Made by a program: the position numbers and the translations under genes. From a virus: a DNA stretch of 64,000 bases. Below the pieces are notes generated by a model. That model had not been told where the DNA came from, searched no databases, and was given only the letters and a program-made list of their open reading frames with translations. Location of the stretch: positions 62,001 to 126,000 of IMG/VR virus record IMGVR_UViG_3300032249_000542. One strand, written 5' to 3'. The first letter of the stretch is position 1, and every line of letters begins with the position of its first letter. Shown piece by piece: positions 43,712 to 52,085 of this stretch.

Positions 43712-44962
43712 ATGTCAAAAGCAGCTAATAACGCAACAGAACTAGATTACATAAACTATATTCCATCGAATAATAGTATAAACTTTACGGCTACAGTAAT
43801 TGGTAATGGTTCTCCTATTGCAGATGCAACGGCAGGAGATTATGCAAATTCATCATTCATAAAAGCGAATAGTGCATATACAAGTCAGAATACAACTGGA
43901 ACATATGCTAATGCTTCATACGCACAAGCAAACTCAGCGGCACTTTATGCTAACGGTGCGTTTATAAAAGCTAATTCTGCAGCACAATATGGTTCAAACA
44001 CTAGTACCACATCGGCACTTGCATTACCTTATGGAACAACTGCGGAACGTCCAGCAAGTCCTCAAGTTGGAATGCTCAGATACAACTCATCATTGAGTAG
44101 AGTAGAAGCATATCTTTCTGCAACTGGATGGGCAAGTGTTATTGCCGACACATATCAAATAGACTATTTGGTTGTTGGTGGTGGAGGTGGAGGAGGTTCT
44201 CGTCACGGAGGCGGTGGCGGTGCAGGTGGATTTAGAGCTGTTACAGGATTTCTTGTAACTGGAGGAACTGCATATCCCGTTACTGTTGGTGCAGGTGGTC
44301 CGGGAAATAGTGATGCTGGAACTGCAACTGTTGGTACAAGCGGTAGTGATTCTGTTTTCTCAACTGTAACATCACTTGGTGGAGGTGCAGGTGGAGGAAA
44401 CGCTGCTCCAGGTGGTTTGGTTGGTGGTTCAGGAGGTGGTGGTGGAGCAGGTAGTCCTGCTGGAGCTGCAACAGCAATAACTCCAGTTTTTGGAGAAACT
44501 ACAACTGTACAGGGTTATGCTGGTGGAAGTGGTGCAAGTCCGTTTAATCAAGATTATCTTGGTGGCGGTGGTGGTGGTGCAGGTGGAGTTGGACAAGTTG
44601 CCAATGGCGGAAAAGCAGGTGGTGCTGGTGCAACATCAGCAATAACTGGTTCAACTGTAACTTACGCTTGCGGTGGTGGTGGTGGTGCGTTCCAAGGACT
44701 GGGTGCTGGCGGTCCTGGTGGAGATGGTGGATCCAGTAACGTAAACGGCGGTAGAGGTCAAGGTAACAATGCAGGTAGTAACGGTACAGCATATACTGGA
44801 ACTGGTGGAGGCGGTGGTGGTTCTACGGGAGGATTCAATGGTGGATCAGGAGTAGTTATTATTCGTTACACAGGATCACAAAAAGGTTCAGGCGGTACTG
44901 TAACGTCATCGGGTGGTTATACGATACACACGTTTACAGGCACAGGAACATTCACAGCATAA
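43712..44962 (+). CDS. Fibre with short shaft and glycine-rich tip (4 of 4)
   Basis: 416 residues: head (SKAANNATELDYINYIPSNN), a few heptads (about residues 45-90), junction module (GTTAERPASPQVGMLRYNSS), a long glycine-rich tip beginning YLVVGGGGGGG, and the shared cap (GVVIIRYTGS...GGYTIHTFTGTGTF). It has the shortest shaft of the group. It is the last gene of the fibre block; the neck gene 13 follows after a late promoter candidate. Confidence 0.65.
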   Translation: MSKAANNATELDYINYIPSNNSINFTATVIGNGSPIADATAGDYANSSFIKANSAYTSQNTTGTYANASYAQANSAALYANGAFIKANSAAQYGSNTSTTSALALPYGTTAERPASPQVGMLRYNSSLSRVEAYLSATGWASVIADTYQIDYLVVGGGGGGGSRHGGGGGAGGFRAVTGFLVTGGTAYPVTVGAGGPGNSDAGTATVGTSGSDSVFSTVTSLGGGAGGGNAAPGGLVGGSGGGGGAGSPAGAATAITPVFGETTTVQGYAGGSGASPFNQDYLGGGGGGAGGVGQVANGGKAGGAGATSAITGSTVTYACGGGGGAFQGLGAGGPGGDGGSSNVNGGRGQGNNAGSNGTAYTGTGGGGGGSTGGFNGGSGVVIIRYTGSQKGSGGTVTSSGGYTIHTFTGTGTFTA

Positions 44963-44965
44963 ATA
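44958..44965 (+). promoter_or_regulatory. Late promoter candidate CATAAATA before gene 13
   Basis: Seven of eight bases match TATAAATA. It overlaps the stop of the last fibre and lies 7 bases before the gene 13 ATG. It could start the neck/terminase transcript, but the leader would be very short. Confidence 0.4.
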
Positions 44966-44972
44966 GACGACT

Positions 44973-45926
44973 ATGGCAAAACCAAGCAACCGCACAGATT
45001 TTAAAGATTACTGTTTAAGAAAACTAGGTTTTCCAGTAATTCAAATTAACGTAGATGACGATCAAGTAGAAGATCGCATTGACGAAGCACTTCAATTCTG
45101 GAATGACTATCACTATGATGGTACAGAAAAGACTTACTTCAAACATCGTATTCAACAGGCAGACATTGACCGTGGATGGATTTACTGTCCAGATTCGGTT
45201 ACATTCGTAACTGGTGTTATCCCTTTTGATGAATCTAATTCGTCAATCAATATGTTTGACCTTCGTTATCAATTACGTCTGCATGACCTCTATGACTTCA
45301 CATCGGTATCGTATGTGTCATATGAAATTACAATGCAACACATTCGTACATTAAATCTATTATTTTCTGGTACTCCACAATTTAGATTTAATCGTCATCA
45401 AAATAGATTACACTTAGACATCGACTGGACAAGAGACTTACAAGTTGGTCAGTATGTTGTTATGGAATGTTATCGTAGAATGAGTGCTGATGTAACAACA
45501 TTAACTGGTACAGCAACCGCCAATACTACATCAAATTTTGTAATAGGTACAGGTACATATTTTGATAAAGAAATATTAGAAAAAGATTTTGTTACTATTG
45601 GTACAGAAACAAAACAAATTATTACAATTATTTCTCCAACACAAATGATAGTGGATAGTCCATATAGTTCTAACACAAGTGGACTAACAATTGTTAAAGA
45701 AGGCGATACCGATGTTTGGAATGACCGTTTTCTAAAAAGATATGCGACTGCATTAATCAAACGTCAATGGGGAAACAATCTTAAAAAGTTTGGTGGAATA
45801 CAAATGCCTGGTGGAGTTGTATTAAATGGTAAAGAAATATACGACGAAGCTGAAGAAGAAATAGAAAAGTTAGAGGAAGATTTAATTAGTACAAATGTGT
45901 TACCAGGTGACATGTTTGTAGGATAA
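44973..45926 (+). CDS. gp13: Neck protein gp13
   Basis: 317 residues, close to T4 gp13 (309). The N-terminus (FKDYCLRKLGFPVIQINVDDDQVEDRIDEALQFW) is a conserved gp13 signature, as is the C-terminal helix region (RFLKRYATALIKRQWGNNLKKFGG, then MPGGVVLNGKEIYDEA). gp13 and gp14 close the filled head and provide the tail docking site. Residues about 175-242 hold an inserted beta domain (GTGTYFDKEI...DFVTIG...IIS...IVDSPY) of the same type as two domains in the protein at 918. The gene opens the neck/terminase block. Confidence 0.88.
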   Translation: MAKPSNRTDFKDYCLRKLGFPVIQINVDDDQVEDRIDEALQFWNDYHYDGTEKTYFKHRIQQADIDRGWIYCPDSVTFVTGVIPFDESNSSINMFDLRYQLRLHDLYDFTSVSYVSYEITMQHIRTLNLLFSGTPQFRFNRHQNRLHLDIDWTRDLQVGQYVVMECYRRMSADVTTLTGTATANTTSNFVIGTGTYFDKEILEKDFVTIGTETKQIITIISPTQMIVDSPYSSNTSGLTIVKEGDTDVWNDRFLKRYATALIKRQWGNNLKKFGGIQMPGGVVLNGKEIYDEAEEEIEKLEEDLISTNVLPGDMFVG

Positions 45927-45932
45927 TGACGA

Positions 45933-46844
45933 ATGTCAACTAATTTTTATTTTAATAATTTTCCTAAAGATCACATAACCGAAGAACAACTTTTAGTTGA
46001 AGATTTGGTTATTGAGGCAATGCAAATCTATGGCATGGATGTTTTTTATCTTCCAAGAACTAGTCGTGATGTAGTAGATACAATCTATGGTGAGGACACA
46101 TTAAAACAATACATTAATGCCTACCCAATTGAAATGTATCTTGAGAATGTTACGGGTATGGAAGGTGAAGGAGACTTCATGTCCAAGTTTGGTCTTGAGA
46201 TTCGTGATGAGATGACCTTACTTGTTTCACGCCGCAGATTTAAATACTCAACAGGTGCATCTAATCTAATTCGTCCACGTGAAGGTGATTTAGTTTATGT
46301 ACCTTTATTACAAAACTTTTTTGAAATAACTTTTGTCGAACATGAAAACGATCAGGCAATGTTCTATACGTTAGGACGTGGTCGTGGTGGTAATGTTTAT
46401 GTGTATGCATTGAAGTTGAAACAGTTTGTATTCTCAGATGAAGTTGTTGATACTGGAGTTACAGAAGTTGATGAACAAGTGTTTGATTTGTATAGAAGAA
46501 CGAATGTTCCTTATGCTGAAACTGGTAATAATATTAGATACTTGTTAAATGAAATTGTTTATCAGGGAAGTAGTCTTGCAAATGCAAATGCACAGGGTAT
46601 AGTTCATTCAGTTAATACTACAGGTAACAATTATTTGGATCTTGTTCGTGTTCAAGGAAACTTTGCAAACGGAACTATTATAATTGGTGCGACAAGTAAT
46701 GCACGTTACTTAATGCTTGGAACTATAGACGACATGACACCATTTGATACACAAACAGAAGATTTGATTGATAACAATGCTATTGAGTTTGAATCAGATG
46801 ACATCATCGATTTTACTGAAGTTAATCCATTTGGTGAACCATAA
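45933..46844 (+). CDS. gp14: Neck protein gp14
   Basis: 303 residues; T4 gp14 is 256. The conserved N-terminal block is clear: YFNNFPKDHITEEQLLVEDL, GMDVFYLPRTSRDVVDTIYGED, YPIEMYLENVTGMEGEGDFMSKFGLEIRDE. gp14 forms the outer neck ring with gp13. The extra length is mostly an insertion near residues 205-270 (GIVHSVNTTG...GTIIIGATSNARY), beta-rich by pattern. The end overlaps gene 15 by one base. Confidence 0.88.
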   Translation: MSTNFYFNNFPKDHITEEQLLVEDLVIEAMQIYGMDVFYLPRTSRDVVDTIYGEDTLKQYINAYPIEMYLENVTGMEGEGDFMSKFGLEIRDEMTLLVSRRRFKYSTGASNLIRPREGDLVYVPLLQNFFEITFVEHENDQAMFYTLGRGRGGNVYVYALKLKQFVFSDEVVDTGVTEVDEQVFDLYRRTNVPYAETGNNIRYLLNEIVYQGSSLANANAQGIVHSVNTTGNNYLDLVRVQGNFANGTIIIGATSNARYLMLGTIDDMTPFDTQTEDLIDNNAIEFESDDIIDFTEVNPFGEP

Positions 46845-47617
46845 TGTTAGGTAATGCACACTTTTACAATCGTACCATTCGCAAAATTGTTATTGCAATG
46901 GGTACAGTTCTAAACGACATTCAATTAGTAAGATATACTAAGGATGGACTGACGGCAAAAGAAAAGTTTAAAGTACCTTTGTCGTATGGTGCCAAAGAGA
47001 AGTACATTGTTCGTATTAATTCAGATCCAACATTAACTAAATCAGTTGCTGTTGTAGTACCACGTATTTCATTTGAACTTACTGGTATGAGTTACGATTC
47101 ATCACGCAAACAACAAACAACATTGATGAATTGTTCTACTGGCACTAATACAACTTCAAAGACACAATATTTGCCAGTACCATATGACTTTACGTTTGAC
47201 GCTGCAATCTATGTGCGTAATACCGAAGATGGTACACAAATATTAGAACAGATTCTTCCATTCTTTACACCAGACTTTACTGTAACAGCAAAGTTGGTAC
47301 CTAGTTTAAATCGTTCATATGACTTACCTATTATTCTAAATTCAGTTTCAAATGAAGTAGATTATGAAGGAGACTTTATGACTACTCGTTTAATTATTTG
47401 GAACTTGACATTTACAGTTAAAGGTTACATATTCCCAGGAGTAAAAGACTCCAAGATTATTCGTGGTGCAAATACACGTATTGTTGATCTTGCAAACACA
47501 TCACAAGTTTACGTGAAAATTAATTCACAACCTAATCCTGCAAACACCGCTCCTGGTACTCCGGATGATGAGTTTGGATTTGCTGAAATTATAACTGAGG
47601 CTCCGTATGCATCATGA
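46844..47617 (+). CDS. gp15: Tail sheath stabiliser/terminator gp15
   Basis: 257 residues. The start (HFYNRTIRKIVIAMGTVLNDIQLVRYTKDG) and the following VPLSYGAKEKYIVRI...VVPRISFELTGMSYD match the gp15 family (T4: 'FYNSSFRRYATLMGDLFSNIQIKR', 'LPRINLHLVDFSY'). gp15 caps the finished tail and joins it to the neck. Its position after 13 and 14 is the T4 order. The last 4 bases overlap the terminase small subunit start (ATGA). Confidence 0.9.
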   Translation: MLGNAHFYNRTIRKIVIAMGTVLNDIQLVRYTKDGLTAKEKFKVPLSYGAKEKYIVRINSDPTLTKSVAVVVPRISFELTGMSYDSSRKQQTTLMNCSTGTNTTSKTQYLPVPYDFTFDAAIYVRNTEDGTQILEQILPFFTPDFTVTAKLVPSLNRSYDLPIILNSVSNEVDYEGDFMTTRLIIWNLTFTVKGYIFPGVKDSKIIRGANTRIVDLANTSQVYVKINSQPNPANTAPGTPDDEFGFAEIITEAPYAS

Positions 47618-48018
47618 AAAAACTAGACCAAAACTTATCTGATGTTTTTGACATTGAACCACTAGATTCGGTCCAAGTAAGTCAAGAAATTGTTGCAATA
47701 AATAATCCAGTAGTTACAGATGATGCAGACTTTGCCAGAACAAATATTAGGGAACTAATTAATACTGGTAACTTTGCATTGAATAATCTTTTAACTGTTG
47801 CAAAAGAATCAGAAGCACCTAGGGCATATGAAGTTGCGGCAACTTTAATTAAGAATCTCTCAGACCTGAATAAAGATTTGATGGAGATTCAAAAACGCAA
47901 ACAAGACTTGACAGGTGAGAGTACAAAGAATAAAAATATAAATGTAGACAAGGCAGTCTTTGTTGGTTCTACTACCGAATTAGTTAAATTTTTAAAAAAT
48001 AATAAACAGGAAACCTAA
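47614..48018 (+). CDS. gp16: Terminase small subunit gp16
   Basis: 134 residues (T4 gp16: 164). The central helical hairpin (NIRELINTGNFALNNLLTVAKES, PRAYEVAATLIKNLSDLNKDLMEIQKRK) and the C-terminal VFVGSTTELVKFLK motif are typical of T4-like gp16. The small subunit forms a ring that helps the large subunit find and cut DNA. The stop overlaps the start of the Dps-like gene by one base (TAATG), so in this phage the two terminase genes are split by one unrelated gene. Confidence 0.85.
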   Translation: MKKLDQNLSDVFDIEPLDSVQVSQEIVAINNPVVTDDADFARTNIRELINTGNFALNNLLTVAKESEAPRAYEVAATLIKNLSDLNKDLMEIQKRKQDLTGESTKNKNINVDKAVFVGSTTELVKFLKNNKQET

Positions 48019-48455
48019 TGGAAACATTAATTCAACAATTACGTACTATCCTAGGTACAAATTTTGGTTTGTATTTTAAAGCACATTCATATCATTGGAA
48101 TGTTGAAGGACCACACTTTAGCGACTATCATGTATTTTTAGGAGCGTTATATAATGCAGTTTTCGCAAATACAGATTTGATTGCAGAAAAACTTCGTATG
48201 TTAGGTGTTTATGCACCTCCTTCATTGGCACGTATGTTAGAAAACTGTGATATAAGTACAGATGCAGTTACAATTCCAGATGCACGTATGATGTTTATGG
48301 AATTAAAAATAGACAACGACAGATTAATAACACATCTTCGTGCAGGTATTGCTGCAGCAGAAGGTGCAAACGAACCTGCGATTGGTAACTTTTTACAAGA
48401 CCTTTTGGATCAACATCAAAAACATGCATGGATGATTAGTAGTATTATAAAATAA
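48018..48455 (+). CDS. dps: Dps/ferritin-like protein
   Basis: 145 residues, a four-helix ferritin-like protein of the Dps family. The signature region is clear: AHSYHWNVEGPHFSDYH, then LYNAVFANTDLIAEKLRMLG, then an alanine-rich helix and a C-terminal HQKHAWMISSIIK. The ferroxidase ligands of Dps have counterparts with the right spacing: His26, His38, Asp53 and Glu57 (E. coli Dps His51, His63, Asp78, Glu82). The position of E. coli Asp67 is Gly42. There is no lysine-rich N-terminal tail of the E. coli type. Dps proteins form 12-subunit shells that oxidise and store iron and protect DNA. It overlaps both terminase genes by one base, so it is made late with the packaging motor. Confidence 0.85.
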   Translation: METLIQQLRTILGTNFGLYFKAHSYHWNVEGPHFSDYHVFLGALYNAVFANTDLIAEKLRMLGVYAPPSLARMLENCDISTDAVTIPDARMMFMELKIDNDRLITHLRAGIAAAEGANEPAIGNFLQDLLDQHQKHAWMISSIIK

Positions 48456-50086
48456 TGAATGACGGATATCTTGGTAATGAACGATTAAAACGTGTAGGGA
48501 TAGAGTTATCCTATACCGAAGAGCAAGTATCAGAAATTTTAAAATGTACTGAAGATCCAGTATACTTTATTAAGACCTATGTCAAAATTGTAAACGTAGA
48601 CCACGGACTTGTTCCATTTAATATGTGGAACTTTCAAGAGGACATGGTTCGTGACTTTCACAGCAATCGTTTCTGCATCGCAAAGATGCCACGACAAGTT
48701 GGTAAGACAACAACTACAGTCGGATATATGTTATGGTGTGTACTTTTTCAAGAAGAATATACAGTAGGTATCCTTGCAAACAAAGGACAACTTGCACAAG
48801 ATATTCTTGGAAAGATACAGAAGGCATATGAATATCTTCCTATCTGGTTGCAACAAGGTATCATTACTTGGAACAAACGATCACTAGAACTTGAAAATGG
48901 TTCTAAGATATTTGCGTATGCAACATCAGCTGCAGGTGTTCGTGGTGGTACGTACAACTTAATCTTTCTTGATGAGTTTGCATTCGTTCCACATAACATG
49001 GCAACTGAATTCTTTACATCAACATATCCTGTTATCTCGTCTGGTAAAACGTCTAAAGTAATTATTGTTTCTACTCCTAACGGATTGAATCTATTCTACA
49101 AGATGTGGAAAGATGCGACAGAAGGACGTTCAAACTATAAGACGCTTGAAGTCCATTGGTCACAAGTTCCAGGGAGAGACTTTTTATGGAAAGAAGAAAC
49201 GATACGGAACACTTCTGAAGAACAGTTCCGACAAGAATTTGAAACAGAGTTTATTGGTTCAACGGCAACTCTTATCTCTGGTTCTAAACTTAAAACTCTG
49301 GCTTATTCAAATCCAGTTGAAAGTCAAGAAGGTCTGGATATCTTTGTTAGACCACAACCTGGGCGAATGTATATTGCATGTGTTGATCCATCCGAAGGTG
49401 TGGAACAAGATTATTCAACGATTAACGTATTAGATGTAACGGAGTCACCCTATGTACAAGTTGCAAAGTATCGCAGCAACAAAATACCACTACTATTTCT
49501 TCCTACAATCATCTACTCCTTGGCGAAAAAGTATAATGAAGCGTTTGTATTAATTGAGACAAACAGTATTGGTAAACAAGTTGTAGATATTATGCATTAC
49601 GATTTGGAATATGAGAACATTTATAAAGTAGAACATCATCACATCAAAGGTCAAAGTATCTCTGGTGGATTTAAACGTGCCGCATCATTTGGTGTTCGTA
49701 CAACTAAATCAGTTAAAAAGATTGGTTGTGCCAACTTAAAGACACTAGTGGAAAACGATAAGTTGATTATTCATGACTTTGACACTATTGCGGAAATGAA
49801 TACTTTCTCTCGATATCTGGATACTTATCGAGCAGAAGAAGGAAATAATGATGACTTAGTTATGGGCCTAGTTTTATTTTCATGGTTGGCAGCACAAAGT
49901 TACTTCCGTGAATCAACGAACATAGATGTTAGAAAGATTATGTTAGAAGAAAATAACATGTTAGTAGATGAAGATTTGACACCTGTTGGCATCATAGACA
50001 ACGGTTTACAACCCGAAGAATATGACGATGGACAGGACAAATGGCGTTATGCTGAAAAATTGGGGTATCCAACATCAAGTTTATAA
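48455..50086 (+). CDS. gp17: Terminase large subunit gp17
   Basis: 543 residues (T4 gp17: 610). The ATPase domain has Walker A PRQVGKTT (79-86), Walker B LIFLDE (169-174) and coupling motif STPNG (206-210). The nuclease domain starts with ACVDPSEG (Asp311 as metal ligand), with further acids in IETNS and GNNDDLVMG. It powers DNA packaging and cuts the concatemer. It starts on the last base of the Dps-like gene. The gene ends the neck/terminase operon; the next gene has its own late promoter candidate. Confidence 0.95.
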   Translation: MNDGYLGNERLKRVGIELSYTEEQVSEILKCTEDPVYFIKTYVKIVNVDHGLVPFNMWNFQEDMVRDFHSNRFCIAKMPRQVGKTTTTVGYMLWCVLFQEEYTVGILANKGQLAQDILGKIQKAYEYLPIWLQQGIITWNKRSLELENGSKIFAYATSAAGVRGGTYNLIFLDEFAFVPHNMATEFFTSTYPVISSGKTSKVIIVSTPNGLNLFYKMWKDATEGRSNYKTLEVHWSQVPGRDFLWKEETIRNTSEEQFRQEFETEFIGSTATLISGSKLKTLAYSNPVESQEGLDIFVRPQPGRMYIACVDPSEGVEQDYSTINVLDVTESPYVQVAKYRSNKIPLLFLPTIIYSLAKKYNEAFVLIETNSIGKQVVDIMHYDLEYENIYKVEHHHIKGQSISGGFKRAASFGVRTTKSVKKIGCANLKTLVENDKLIIHDFDTIAEMNTFSRYLDTYRAEEGNNDDLVMGLVLFSWLAAQSYFRESTNIDVRKIMLEENNMLVDEDLTPVGIIDNGLQPEEYDDGQDKWRYAEKLGYPTSSL

Positions 50087-50089
50087 AAC

Positions 50090-50097
50090 ACTAAATA
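50090..50097 (+). promoter_or_regulatory. Late promoter candidate ACTAAATA before gene 18
   Basis: It lies just after the gene 17 stop, 45 bases before the gene 18 ATG, with Shine-Dalgarno AAAGGAG at 50,129-50,135. The long leader and strong ribosome site fit a highly expressed sheath gene. Confidence 0.55.
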
Positions 50098-50142
50098 GAC
50101 GATAAAGAAAAAATTTGATCCCTCAACTAAAGGAGAAATCCA

Positions 50143-52059
50143 ATGGCATTTAGAAATCCGCAGTCTGTTCAACTTTCAGCCGGCGTAAGCGTATCAGAAG
50201 TTGATCTGACTACTGTTATACCGTCTACTAGTACCTCTATTGGTGCTTTTGCCGGTCCGTTTTCTTGGGGCCCAGTTAATGAAGTGATTACTATATCTGA
50301 TGAAACTCGTCTTGCTGATCGTTTCGGTACTCCAACGTCCAGCAACTATGAATACTGGTTCTCTGCAGCAAACTTTTTAGCATACTCGAACTCATTACGT
50401 GTTGTTCGTTCTGCAAATACAACATCAACACTCAACGCTAGTGCAAATGGCGCAGGTATACTTATTGAGAATGACACAGACTATGACTTAAATCATTCCA
50501 CAGCAAATACACAAAACGGTCCATTTACTGCAAAATACGCAGGAGAGATTGGAAATTCATTAAAGATTTCTATCTGTCCTACTGCTGCTGCGTTTTCATC
50601 TAATCTAACATCAACAACAGGAGTAACATGTAACGCTACTTCTGCTGGAGCAACAACGATTGGTGTTACTGGTTCAGCAACAGCTAATCTAATAGTGGGA
50701 ACTCTAATTTCTTTTGACGGTGGAACATCTTATGTTCGTGTTGCTAACCTAACTGCTAACTCAATTGGTATAGGTTCAGCAGTCGGAACAGGTGGTATTG
50801 TTGTAGGTGCTCCACTTCTACGTAAGTGGGAATATGCAGATAACTTTGGTATTGCTCCAGGAACATCTGACTATGCTACTTCAGTTGGTGGACTTAATGA
50901 CGAAATGCACGTTATTGTTATTGACGAAGATGGTAAGTTTACTGGTGCAGCAAATACGATTGTAGAAAAATGGGCATTTGTATCTAAGGCATCTGATGCT
51001 AAATCAGCTGATGGTTCATCAAACTACTATAAAAATGTTATCAACGATAAATCAAGATATGTTTGGTGGTCAGGACATCAACCAGGTGGTACTAATTGGG
51101 GTACTGCTGCTGCAGGTTTAACATTCACACAAATTAATACCAACTTTACAGCATCCCTATCTGCTGGTGCAGATGGCACAATCGGTAATGCAGATATTAT
51201 TGCAGGTTATAATAAGTTTGCAAATCCTGATTCAGTAGATATTGGTCTAGTTATTTCTGGCCCAGGTAATCAAACAACAGTTACAAGCATGATTTCTTTA
51301 GTAGAAAATCGAGGAGATGCTGTATTATTCATCTCTCCAAATAAAGCAAATGCTGTAGACAACGCAGGAGATGAGGTAACTGATATTGTTGCATATCGTG
51401 ACAATCTAGCTTCATCATCATATGTTGTTATGGACTCTGCATGGAAATATCAGTACGATAAGTATAATGACGTATATCGTTGGGTACCATTAAATGGTGA
51501 CATCGCAGGTCTATGTGCTCGTACAGATTTAGAACGTGATCCTTGGTATTCTCCAGGTGGTTTCTCACGTGGTCAGATCCGTAACAGTATCAAACTAGCA
51601 TGGAATCCAACACAAACAGAACGTGATGATTTATATATTAAAGGTATAAATCCAGTTGTTACTTTCCCAGGTGAAGGTACAGTTCTATTTGGCGATAAGA
51701 CTATGTTAAGTAAGCCTTCGGCGTTTGATCGTATCAATGTTCGTAGACTATTCATTACACTAGAAAAAACTATTGCCCGTGCTTCAAGATCGTCATTGTT
51801 TGAATTCAATGACCAGTTTACAAGAGCTCAATTTGTTTCTATCGTAGAACCATTCTTGCGTGATGTGCAAGGTCGTCGTGGTATTACAGACTTCCGTGTA
51901 GTTTGTGACGAAACAAATAACACCGCAGAAGTAATTGATCGTAACGAATTCCGTGGTGATATCTATATCAAACCGGCACGTTCAATTAACTTTATCCAAC
52001 TAAACTTTGTTGCGGTTCGTACAGGCGTAAGCTTTGAAGAAATCGTTGGCAGATTCTAA
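50143..52059 (+). CDS. gp18: Tail sheath protein gp18
   Basis: 638 residues (T4 gp18: 659). Typical start: SVQLSAGVSVSEVDLTTVIP, then GAFAGPFSWGPVNEVITIS. The conserved C-terminal sheath domain is clear: VPLNGDIAGLCARTDLERDPWYSPGG, NPVVTFPGEGTVLFGDKTM, INVRRLFITLEKTIARA, FEFNDQFTRAQF. The sheath contracts to drive the tube through the envelope. A beta insertion with TGVTCNATSAGATTIGVTGS lies near residues 160-235, resembling the small beta modules seen in other virion proteins here. Confidence 0.95.
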   Translation: MAFRNPQSVQLSAGVSVSEVDLTTVIPSTSTSIGAFAGPFSWGPVNEVITISDETRLADRFGTPTSSNYEYWFSAANFLAYSNSLRVVRSANTTSTLNASANGAGILIENDTDYDLNHSTANTQNGPFTAKYAGEIGNSLKISICPTAAAFSSNLTSTTGVTCNATSAGATTIGVTGSATANLIVGTLISFDGGTSYVRVANLTANSIGIGSAVGTGGIVVGAPLLRKWEYADNFGIAPGTSDYATSVGGLNDEMHVIVIDEDGKFTGAANTIVEKWAFVSKASDAKSADGSSNYYKNVINDKSRYVWWSGHQPGGTNWGTAAAGLTFTQINTNFTASLSAGADGTIGNADIIAGYNKFANPDSVDIGLVISGPGNQTTVTSMISLVENRGDAVLFISPNKANAVDNAGDEVTDIVAYRDNLASSSYVVMDSAWKYQYDKYNDVYRWVPLNGDIAGLCARTDLERDPWYSPGGFSRGQIRNSIKLAWNPTQTERDDLYIKGINPVVTFPGEGTVLFGDKTMLSKPSAFDRINVRRLFITLEKTIARASRSSLFEFNDQFTRAQFVSIVEPFLRDVQGRRGITDFRVVCDETNNTAEVIDRNEFRGDIYIKPARSINFIQLNFVAVRTGVSFEEIVGRF

Positions 52060-52065
52060 TAAATA
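52058..52065 (+). promoter_or_regulatory. Late promoter candidate AATAAATA before gene 19
   Basis: It overlaps the sheath stop codon and lies 20 bases before the gene 19 ATG; Shine-Dalgarno CAGGAG at 52,073-52,078. Confidence 0.5.
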
Positions 52066-52085
52066 AGAGAAACAGGAGAAACTAA

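Noticed and set aside
12537-44962. Diversity-generating retroelement acting on fibre tips
   Set aside because: No reverse transcriptase, no template repeat and no adenine-specific variation between near-identical copies are visible; module exchange explains the pattern better.
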